Shown here piece after piece: positions 41,744 through 52,400 of a DNA stretch of 64,000 nucleotides. The notes under the pieces are model-generated. The model saw only the letters and a program-made list of their open reading frames with translations. It was not told the DNA's origin and ran no database searches. A program made the position numbers and the translations under genes. The stretch comes from Rhabditophanes sp. KR3021 (lineage: Eukaryota; Nematoda; Chromadorea; Rhabditida; Alloionematidae), in the NCBI GenBank assembly GCA_963281155.1, contig CAUJLY010000005.1, positions 1,178,001 to 1,242,000 of the forward strand, written 5' to 3'. Numbering within the stretch: the stretch's first letter is position 1; each line of letters opens with the position of its first letter.

Positions 41744-42421
41744 TTATTTTTTACTATATTCGTATTTTACATAATCATTACGTGGTCCAAATATCTCTTG
41801 GATAGCTCGAATGTCTCTTCGACATGGATAAGGCAAAGTTCTGTTGCCATATTTGTCTGTGAAAGAGTCGAATAAAGAACTTAAAATGCAATTAGGTTTC
41901 TCATCAACTGTCGATTTAGCTTGAATTAAGGAAAATCCGATCTGTTTCATCAAATGGAATACAATGTCGTGACCTGTGTCATTACTGCGGATATTTTGTT
42001 GTGTGTAATAAGTCCATGTCACATTATCGTTCAAGAAGACGTAATAAATATAGTTGTCTTGGCATGAAATTGAAACCCAATCTTCATTATACCCAATAAC
42101 ATGTTTGCAAATATTGGAATCATTTCTAAATCCAAACATGAATTCTACATAATAAGGCTCGGTCGATCTATCAAAGATGATATTAGTATGATCTGCCCAG
42201 TTCTTCGCGGCATCTAATATAGCCTCTTCGAAGTAATCAAATCCTAGGGTGCCATTTTCCGATTCATCTAAATAATATGTAAATAACTGAATCGGCCACA
42301 AACTCCCTGTAGCAGCGATAAAAAGACTTAGCAACAAAGTTTTAAATAAAAACATTCTATCTAATGATTTGGATGACGATTTTTTGATATTTAAACTATT
42401 TTTTATCTCAAAATGATTCAT
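41744..42421 (-). CDS. Secreted matrixin-like protein with degenerate zinc site
   Basis: A single-exon frame of 225 residues. The likely start is the internal ATG at 42355, which begins a signal peptide (MFLFKTLLLSLFIAATGS) and leaves about 203 residues. The body resembles a matrix-metalloprotease catalytic domain: FEEAILDAAKNWADHTNIIF matches the early helix and strand, and CRRDIRAIQEIFGPR matches the C-terminal D-I-x-x-I-Q-x-L-Y-G motif. Where active enzymes have HExxHxxGxxH, this protein has FHLMKQIGFSL, so the Glu and the zinc His residues are missing. It is therefore probably an inactive secreted relative. It is convergent with the upstream gene (53 bp). Matrixin assignment is by motif reading only. 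Confidence 0.6.
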   Translation of the reverse strand: MNHFEIKNSLNIKKSSSKSLDRMFLFKTLLLSLFIAATGSLWPIQLFTYYLDESENGTLGFDYFEEAILDAAKNWADHTNIIFDRSTEPYYVEFMFGFRNDSNICKHVIGYNEDWVSISCQDNYIYYVFLNDNVTWTYYTQQNIRSNDTGHDIVFHLMKQIGFSLIQAKSTVDEKPNCILSSLFDSFTDKYGNRTLPYPCRRDIRAIQEIFGPRNDYVKYEYSKK

Positions 42422-42902
42422 TTCTCAAAGTATCCCCCTCACCATGTGCATGAAAAAGATAAGCAATTTGTATACTTTACAATTTTAAATCCAATTCATT
42501 CATAAAGCAAAAAAGCAAAGCAGCATACGCCGCACAAATGCCACCAAATCAACTCTCACCCATTAACTTATCATTTCCTTGACCGTCACATCACCATCAA
42601 CCACCCATATAACTTTGCTAAGATGCCGGGTATATCTCCACCAAAGACACAGCTCTCCAATCCAAAGACTATCTTGATGTGGTGTATGCAAAACCATCCA
42701 CCATATAATAACGACTAACTTTTTTTGTACACTTTAATAAACTTACACATATACCTTATTATTAGCTAGAAAGATTGCTGCTTGATTAAGTACCGTTAGA
42801 TAATTAAATATTCACTATTTATATTCATTTACCTTTCGAGACAACTAAGTTGTGGGAAAAAGTAAACACGTTAGTAAGGCAGTGTTTTCTTACAAGTAAA
42901 AA
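42422..42902. other. Intergenic divergent spacer
   Basis: About 480 bp between the divergent starts of the matrixin-like and MED4-like genes. No specific element recognised. Confidence 0.5.
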
Positions 42903-44834
42903 ATGCCATACGACGATCGAAGTTTACGTCAACAGTTGCTCGATCAAATTGAAGATATTACTCATATTGTTTTTAATGTAAGTTTTGTAAATGGTCTTGT
43001 TAGTGAGTTAATCTGATATTTGTAGGTTGTTAAATTTTTAAAAGTAAAAAAGGGCAGGATAACAGATGACAATGTCTTAGATTTGTCTCATTACCTCGAG
43101 AAATGGGCCCAAGGCACGGATCAACTTTATAATTATCTCAATATGGTCGAGGAAACTCAGGACATGACGAGTCTAATAAAGCAAGTCAACGACACTCTTG
43201 AAAAGTACGATAAAATCCTGATTAATACCGGTTCACAGCTATGTCAGCTACAGACAAGTATGACAAACCAAATTGCCTTAGTTCATACCTCCATGCTAAC
43301 TTTAAATGATGTGGCCAAAAAGGAGATAGAAGTGGATCTAGCAATCAAGGTTACGTCGAGGTTCAGTAAGACGCATTCGCTCAAGGCGCCTGACCATTTT
43401 AGGAAACAAGATATGCCGAGGCCGTTTCCGTCTACTTATGATTTTGCTAATTCGGGATTGACCTTGGCAAGGTGTTCGATCAAGGAGAATACGAGTATAT
43501 ATCATTACATCAAGAATAAAGAAGCTCAAGCTGAGTTTAAGCGCAAATTTCAGAGATACTGCAACAATTTACCGCCTTTGCCTGAGAAAACGGAAAATGT
43601 GGGAGCCAAAGAATATGAATTGCGAAATAATTTAGCCAAACAAATGCAAACACCATCTTTGCTACCACCTCAGCAATTACTACAGCAGCAACCTCTACAA
43701 TCTACAATTACTTACCAGCCTACTCAAGGCCAATTAATGATGGAACGAAGAGCTCAGGCAGCTAAACCGCGGTTTCCGGAAGATATCCATCAACAACAAC
43801 GATTCAATCAGCACCAGCAACAATTACATCAATTACAACAAGATGCGGGTCATCATTTCCCACATCCCCAACAACCACCAAATAACTTTCAACATGGAGG
43901 TTATCCTAGCCATCACTATACCCAACAACACTTGCCGCCTCACCAACAGCAGCATCACCAATTCAATCCTTACAAGCAAGCAAACAACTTCGACCAAGGA
44001 CATCCGTCTTATTTCGGCCACCCTCAAAATATGGGAGGTTTTCCAAGAGCAGGAGACCCAAATCTTGGCAGAGGACCACCGCAATACCGTCCCTATCCAC
44101 AACCACAACATCCAACTTATCCGAATTCACAAACTACTACACCCAGTTATCCCAACCAAATAAGTTTCAATGAAACTACTAGTAGTGGTAACAATAGTTC
44201 ATTCGAACAGCAGCCATCTTCACAAGCACCAACCCCAACAAATCCACACAACTACCCACTCCCCCAACCTACTGAACCACCACCGCATCATCAAAATGAA
44301 CCACCAGAACTAAACATAATTACACCCGATGAAAGACAAGCCCTCAAAGGAACCTATGAAGATTCGAATTCTCTGTCTTACCTCCAGACGACTTTATCAT
44401 TCGCACTTGATCCAAATGTCAAATGGACTAGAGGCAAAGACTATATCTACGAAGACTCCTCCGACGAAGGTCAAAGCGAAGAAGATGAAGATGACAGTAG
44501 TTCAGAAGATGGTTCAGTTGACTTAATTGAAGCAAGAGACTCAAGTAATGGGTATTTAATGAAAAGAAAGGTGAGAGATGTGCGGCGAGAGATGTTCGAT
44601 GAAGAGGAGGAGGTTGAAGGAGAGAATCCTCTGGAAGTTATGTTTAAGCAGTTCAAGCCGTTTCCGGATCTTGAGGAAATTGAGGATGAAGGGGGGAAGG
44701 AAGAAGGCGAGGTTACGGACAAATCGCCGGAATCTTTTGTTGTGTCGCCGGCACTTAATTCTGACCAGGAACATGAAGAGGATCAGGAGACTGAGGGGCT
44801 TCATGACGATTACATGGATGATTTGTTTTATTGA
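42903..44834 (+). CDS. MED4: Mediator subunit 4-like protein with Gln/Pro-rich extension
   Basis: Exons 42903-42977 and 43026-44834 (48-bp intron) encode 627 residues. Residues 1-130 are helical/coiled coil. The conserved MED4 block lies about 130-175: VTSRFSKTHSLKAP, then MPRPFPSTYDFANSGL, which matches the human order YAHRISASNAVCAP, RRPYPTDLEMRSGLL. MED4 is a core middle-module subunit of Mediator, bridging activators and RNA polymerase II. From about 230 to 460 the protein is extremely Gln/Pro/His-rich (HQQQRFNQHQQQLHQ). The last 150 residues are acidic (SSDEGQSEEDEDDSSSEDGS), echoing the acidic Ser-rich end of human MED4. It is more than twice the human length (270). Confidence 0.72.
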
Positions 44835-44969
44835 TATAATATGTATAATAAAAATTGTTTTTAATAAGAAGAGGAAAATAAATGTATTTATTTAGAGAAG
44901 TTGGTAATCACATGCTTAGGGGATTTGATCGTTTAGAAGATTTGGTAATTATCTGCTTCGAGTATTTGG

Positions 44970-45749
44970 TTATATTTCCACATTTTTTGACAATTTATTC
45001 ACGTAGTTTTGAATAGTTTGTAAGGAAACTTCGTAGCCAATGTATTTACCAAAATAAGTTAGAAAAGACATTAGGTACAGGTTTGGTGGAAACTCTTTAA
45101 AGAGTTCGGAGGTGTTGCATGCATGAAAGTTGTAATAAGCAAGTTGACTTATTGGATGTTCGACAGCTGTTATTGTAAAGCCAGGCGTTTGTTTCAAGGA
45201 AACTATGTGATCTGGATGAACTAATGAAGTTTCGAAAAACTGTTCTATTGACATTGCTGCGTAGTCTAGAAAGAAGTTATTTAAGTTGATCAGAATAATG
45301 TTACTACCTTCATCACAAAATCTAAAATATAATTTAGGAGTCTGATAGGCAAAGTCGTACAATATTTCAATGACTCTTCTTATGTGTTTACTTGATTTGT
45401 TGTCCCATAGAATCTCCTCTAGTGTAGCTCTTGGAAAGGGTGAATCGTAAATTACCCAGCTTGCTCCATTTGATAGATCATTTAAGGATAATAATTGTGC
45501 TGAATAGTCGCCAAGTGATATTGTCATTTTGGTGCTTTTGATTTAACTTTCAAAGTTAACTGTTGTGTAAAGAGATGTTGGTAAAGAGTTTATTAGTACA
45601 AATTGTACTACAGAATTCAAGTTGTTTTCAATCGACATTTTCTGAAATCCATCTTTAAGTTCCTTCTCAATGTTCTCCCATTCTTTAATGTTAAAGCACG
45701 ATGCATAATTTGTTCCTTTATCTAAAAATATTGCCTTTTTTATAAACAT
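44970..45749 (-). CDS. Unknown protein(s); two collinear frames split by one stop
   Basis: Two minus-strand frames lie in the same phase: 45749-45543 (68 codons) and 45527-44970 (185 codons). Only a TAA at 45543 separates them. The second starts MTISLGDYSAQLL and looks like a compact globular protein (LVHPDHIVSLKQTPGF; LYLMSFLTYFGKYIGYEV). The upstream frame may begin in an earlier exon through an intron ending at the TTTTTAG before ATAAAGG near 45.72 kb. This could be one gene with a premature stop, or two separate small genes. No family recognised. Confidence 0.45.
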
Positions 45750-46452
45750 GCATTCTTTTAAATGATTGATATACCTTTACAATAACATGCTAATTGATAG
45801 ATTTTAATTTAAAATCATCTAGCTGGTTTTTTCAATAAGATTTAACCGCTAGGACAAATCATGTATTATGTTCCACAAAGTGTCTAAAAGAACTTTCATA
45901 ATTCGATACAAATCTGAATATGGAAACTACTTCGGATGTTTATTCATATTTATGATTTGTATAATTGATCACCATGACACTTTTGGTTTCGTGTGTGGCA
46001 GTATGGGTCTAAAATAGCTGATTTCAAATTAATTTTCATGATGTGTAAATGAGATCGTGTTTTTAAACGTAAAAAATGCTCTTTAACAGATAAACATCTT
46101 TATTATTTTGATATAATGATATTCAGACACATTGCAGCTAAACTACTTCAGTCATTTTTTATATACTCAAATGGTTAATTCACAAACAAAGAATTTCAAT
46201 TTAATGGCATGCATAAATATCTAACTCAATGACTAATTTTAAAAATTAAGCTACTTTCCTTAATAAATTCGTTACATTTATTTTACCATCATTCCTTTGA
46301 ATATATGTCGTCTACAAAAACAACCTTTAAAAAACTGCTTGCCACATCTTATGTTTCCTACAAGTACATCAAATTTAAAAATAATTTATTAAAAATAGAT
46401 AAACACAAATAATATAACATTAAATAAAGTCATGATAACTTCTAAATCACTT
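45750..46452. other. Intergenic, no gene seen
   Basis: AT-rich spacer upstream of the unknown gene and downstream of the RabGAP gene. Nothing recognised. Confidence 0.5.
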
Positions 46453-49400
46453 TTAATCACTTTTTCCAGGAAAGCTAAATCTGAATGATTTTTTATAAGC
46501 AGGCAACTTGCGAAACTTTACATCTTCAAGGGGATCATTAATCCACAAGTTCTAAACAAATTGATGAGTAAATAATCTAAAATAACTTACAGTTTCTGGT
46601 TCTTTTTTCCAATAAAGCAAGCATTCCTCTTCTTGATAACTGCCACTAGCCGTCAAGATGATATTTTCTCCGTTAACACAACTCACAGCAATACTCTTGA
46701 TAGTCGAGTCTGCAATCTTCAGCTTCATCAACAAAGCCATCTGCAACACCTTGTTAGGAACGACATTCTTAATGACTGGCTGTACCGGTCCAACATCTAA
46801 ATCCAAATCCTTTCTCCTCAAATGAAAACTAGACAACGTATCATCTGATTCAGACGTACCCAACTCCACCATCTTACTCATTCTACAAGAGCTTTTTCTC
46901 TTTGGAATCTGAACCAATTTGACACTATTTTCACCTAGATAATCAACGGCGAGGCCAGAAACTTCATGGTAAGTGTGAGTTTCTTCATCTGAATACATTT
47001 CGAATAAATCATCGTACTCGAGGGAAGGATTAGTATGCACTGGAGAGGAAGGTTCATCTTCTTCGTTGATTAGATCACTGACACTTGAACTTTGGTAACT
47101 TGGCTTAGTGCTATTTTTGCGGAAGAGTGGGAGGATAGGTTCGTGTTGGGGGGAGCGAGATGTTGAGTTAGTTGAAATTGAAAGACCTTTGTTCATGCAA
47201 TATCGTTTGACACCCGATAAAGTCGACTTTCTTCTTACTATCGCCTTATTATTAACAGCATCCACTGTATTCAATGTATGTCTTCTTACCTCTTCATTAT
47301 TCCCAAAGGAACCATCAATGTCAGTCAATGGCTCAACTGAAATAGAATATCTTTGTGTATTCTTGTCCATCCTAACACTTATCTTTTGGCCTTTCTCATC
47401 TGATGTTGACAATTCTTCTTCTCTCAAAGCTTCCTCGTGAGCCGTTTCATTTTTGGTTGGAATGTAATAAATATTTTTCTTATGCAAAGGCATTTCATGG
47501 TGTTGTTCCTCGAGATTGAAGTCTGGGCTAATCCTTTTGCCAGGTGGATATTTTTCCTTCGAATTAATTGTGTCTCTGATAGGCTCATTTAAATCACCTT
47601 TGACGGGTTCTTCTTTGACTTCATAAAGCAGAAGGTAGCCGTCGATTGTTCCTACCCAGACAGTCTTTTCGAAGTACATGATTGTACTTATTTCAACAGC
47701 TTCTCTATCATCTTCGTCAAAACTCGGTTTTCTATGACAGTGGTCATAGGTGATATCAAAAAGCAAAACACAATCTTCCTTCTTCCACAATTGAATCAAC
47801 GAACTATGGACAGTAGTTAACCAAACTCCATACTCGCTCTCACTAAACCCACGTATCTTCTCAAACAAAGAACTGTTTCCTCCATTAGCAAATGAAGCGA
47901 CATATATATGATTAATTATGGACAGTGTTCTATAAATAAAACGTTAATAAAATGTATCAATCCACCAATTTAAAACTAATAATCGAACCAAATGAATGTA
48001 CTCTAATGATGATGAGTTAAGTTTATTTTGTTTGAATAAAAAGGTAACATATTTTTTAAACAAATTTTTACAACCATTTTTAAACCAAATGAAGGCAATA
48101 ACACAACTCTAATGCAGTTTAACTAAGTTTTGTTGAGTACAGCGACATCAGGAAAAGAGTCGAGTATTTAATAACCTGAAATAAGAAATTATTAGGAAGA
48201 GTTAAATTAGGGATAAATGAGTGTTGTAGTAATTAATCAGTATTGCTGTATTACCTGGAGCAGATCTTGGTGCTGAAAAAAAGAAATTAATAAATGGTGG
48301 AAGAAGGAAGGACTTACGGGGACAGTGAGAACATCCTTCTCCACTTCCTTGTGGTCCGGCTTCTCCTTGGTTTCCTGGGGCTCCATCTTGTCCCTTAGCT
48401 CCTGGGGCTCCTGGGGCTCCTGGTTTTCCATCGCTTCCAGCATGTCCTGCATTTCCGTTGGCTCCTGGGGCTCCGTCTTTACCGGCGGCTCCTGGGTTTC
48501 CGTTTGATCCGGCTGGTCCCTAAATTAATTACCAAGTAAAGAGAATGGAAAGTTGAGCACTTACAGCTGGTCCTTCAACGGTGGTTTGAACTCCGTCTTT
48601 ACCGGCGGCTCCTGGTTGGCCATTGCTTCCTGGCTTTCCGTCTTGTCCTGGGGCTCCTGGGGCTCCGGCTTGTCCCTAAATAATAAAATCACCATATAGC
48701 CATTATTATTGTATCAACTTACGTCTTGTCCATTTGATCCTGGGGCTCCTGGAGCTCCGGCTTGTCCATTAGGTCCCTTTGGTCCTGAAGGTCCGGCTGG
48801 TCCAGCTGGGGCATCAGCGCAAGTGAAGCAGATATCAGTTTCCTTCAATTCATCATCTGGGCGAGCATCACCTCCGTTCTTTCCGTTTTTGCCGGCAAGC
48901 CCATCTTTTCCTGGGGCACCGTCAGTTCCTGGAGCACCAGCTGGTCCAGCCAAACCAGATCCGCATGAGCAAGCTTGTTGTCCGGCAGAAGTGTGGTGAG
49001 ATTCAACAGGGGCAGAGTCACCACCGTAAGCGTCTCTCTTGATCTTGTCAGAAGGAGCGAAAGCAGTTGATCCAGAAGATCTTCTCATGGTAGATCTCTT
49101 GATTCTGCCGGCAACTCCATGCACTCTCTCAACCTTAATGTATTCCTCCCACAAACCTTCAAAAGTTATTCATTAGTGTAAGCTTATTTTTTGTGATCAA
49201 TTACTTTTAATGCACTTAATTGCAAGTTTACATTAGACTGTCTCAATTGAAAAAGTGGTTTTGGAATAAGAGTCGCTTTTGACTGTTAGGTGAACACTAG
49301 ATTGTTTTTTATTTTCACCATAAAAGGTCAACTAATAAAAGTAGTGAATTGCCAATGAAAGTTGCAAACATGGATCAAACACCTAGATTAAGAAGCTAAA

Positions 49401-52400
49401 CGATCAGGAATTACTGACAAGCGTAATGGAGAAACTCAAGAAAGCACTTAACTTATGTATTGTTGGGTGTTCCCGGCAATGTTGATTTAAAGAAACTTTA
49501 TTTTTTGAATTAAATAAACTTATTTCTTGTGTTGGGATATCCTGCACGCTTAAAAAAGAATTGGAGACCATGCCAGTAAAACTAAGAGAAAGATGGCAAG
49601 GTTCATGCCCTTAGATCAAAAAGATGGTAAATGTAGAAGTATCTGGGAAGGTGGTTGCTGTATGGCTTGACGATCTACATATCAATCAAGCTTTTGGTCT
49701 TGAATACGCCATCATCTATGAGAAAGTGTTTTAACTAACGTTGATAGCTTATCTCAATCAAATTATGTACTTAGAGCGTCCACATATCGTCAAAAGCATT
49801 AGTCAAGTTGGCACCAACAAATTTTTGCAAATGTATCTGATGCTATATCTTTTGGTGTCTTTTAATAAATTTAAATATTTTTGTTTACCTTCTGATCTGT
49901 GTCTGCAGAAGTCAACCTCAACCTGGAGATTAGATTGAACGTGTTGAAGGTATGAGTAGACCATTGGTACAGCAATGATAGCGACAATGGTAGCAATGGT
50001 GGAGACAGTAATGGAAAAAGAGAGCCAATTGCTTCATTGAAGCAGCTTCTCTAGCTTGGACTTTGGTGTCAGACATCTTTTGTTGTAAAGATATGATGAT
50101 ATGGTTTGTTAATTCCAAAACTTGCCCTTAAATACCCAAATCTGCTGAATTACCAATCAAATTACCGCCCCTCTCATTTTCATAATAAATCAAACTTTTA
50201 CTTGTTTTATTAGTTGCAGTTTGTTACCAAAAAATATAAACGACAAAGAAAGGTATAGTATGGCGCGCTCAAGGCTATATCTCTTTAACCGGCCTCGGAA
50301 ACCATAAAAAATAGCACTATCATATTAGTCGTGTAAACAAGTTTATACCCTTTTTTCTTTTTCTCTGATTGATAAGATATAATCATTTTTTTGCAACTTA
50401 CCCTTTTTTTGTAACTATTTGGCGCATTAATATTAGTTAATATTAGTGTGTATGTAAATTATGTATATATTTAGGTGATACGGGTTTTCTGATTTAAATA
50501 TTTTAGAGGTTGTTCATTTGGTTCGATTTATTTAATGTGACACTTAATTTTTTTGAGAAAAGGAAACTTACTTGTAGTTGAGGAGCACGATTTTGCAAGC
50601 AACTGCCAACCAAATGGCCTCATCTACGAGGATGGCGTCCATGATAGGAGCTGCTCCGATAGGAATGTGATAAATTTCGAGAGAAGCAGGTGTTGTCTGA
50701 GCGATGTTTTCAATCACCGAAAGAGTTCCAGAAGCCAAGGCACAGTATAATCTATTTTCGAAGATTAATAATTTAAGAGCTACATCCTTTAATTTAAGTT
50801 CCCATTTCAGGATAATCTCAAATCCATTATTCTTAAGTTCAAGTGTCAGGATGTATCCGGAAATCAAACTCAAATACGCAGTACCTTCATTTTGGAAACA
50901 CATAGTCAATGGGCGACAATCGAATTCAATATCTAGTAATTGTAACTTTTTCTTCTCACTTTTCAAATCAATCTGGAAAGTTTAATTAATTAATTAATAT
51001 AATACCACTAACCACTGCAATTTTCCCAACACGTTGATGGCCCATTAAAACATAGGCGCAGCAATTGTTGAAAGGATTAAAGATGATGGAAGACATCGGA
51101 AAATCAACTTTGGCTTTTTCTTGATCGGGAATCATTGATATGTGTTTGGTATCAATTATTGGGTTGAGGGCATGCCGAAGAGCTTTCTTTTTGTTAAATT
51201 TTTCTTCTAGCAACTTAACATAACATTCGTGCTTTTGTCTAAGAGTATGTCGCGACGGCAAAGGGTTCATATCCTCAAAAGCCGCTTTGATCAAGCCATC
51301 ATAATCGAAGGTAAGTTTGACACTTGCTTTTAACACTTTCATTACTCCAATTGTGTCATTGCGATGTAATATTTCCTCTTCGTGCAGCCCTAACAAGGCC
51401 AGAGCAAATCTGAACAAGACCTTGGTACCTTCGAGCAAAAAACAATCCCATATACGTAACATCGTTTGAAAGGGAACTGCATCGTAAAAAAGAGCCAAAA
51501 ACCAATTCAAGGTGACTGTCGTCAAGTCGATGTCGTGACTTTCTAAATGTTGAGACAAGGTTGGGAATTTTTGCTCTAAAAGCTCTTTTAGAACTTCCTG
51601 GTCAGCTTGAGCTCCTGTCAATGATTCGTCGAAATAAGTTGGTGGAAAGAATTTCTCCGTAACTCCTACTAGGAACCAAAAGGCATCTTCTGGAGAGACA
51701 AAGAGAAGAGCGGTGGCAGCAAGGAAATTCATTCCCTGACAATATCCGATCGTTGGGTTGTGAAGGCAATAAGCTTTCAGGACTTGTTGTAATTGGGTGA
51801 CTCCTTTGCAAGTGGCTGACATGAAATGAACATTGGATGGCATTGTTCTCAGCAAATCTAATGTAATTTGCTTCTGATGACTAGCAGTGTAATGTTTCTC
51901 GGCTTGTGTTCCGCTACTATTACACAAATTAGTGTAATAATAGGTTCCAAACTTTTGTTTCAAATCAAAGACTTGCTCATTAATCAAAATCTTCCATACA
52001 TTCGGCCTCATGGAGCGTGGGATGCCTGCCCTACACAAATACCGGACCTCATTCCTATCCTTGACATCGAATTTATCCTGTTCAAGCAATTGCTTCCATT
52101 TAATTTTCAAATTAGCATAAGTAACAGTTTGCGATTGGTAATAAGAATGGAGATTGGTGCAAATGTACTGCAGCGCAAGCGGCATCTCAACAAACGCATA
52201 CTTAAACCCATACTCATCAACATGACAATTTTCTAGCGAACAAACAGAATCAAAAGTAGGTAGCGATGGGTCTGACTCCCTTGCTTTATCTAACAGTTGC
52301 CGAACACGTTTTTCATGCTAAAATTAATTACAAAATAAGTTACTTAAATTCATTTTTTTGATATGATTAAAGATCAAGGATATTCAAACTAACCAAATCA

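Noticed and set aside
50510..50535. tRNA-like B box near GGTTCGATTT
   Set aside because: No matching A box, acceptor stem or foldable arms around it.
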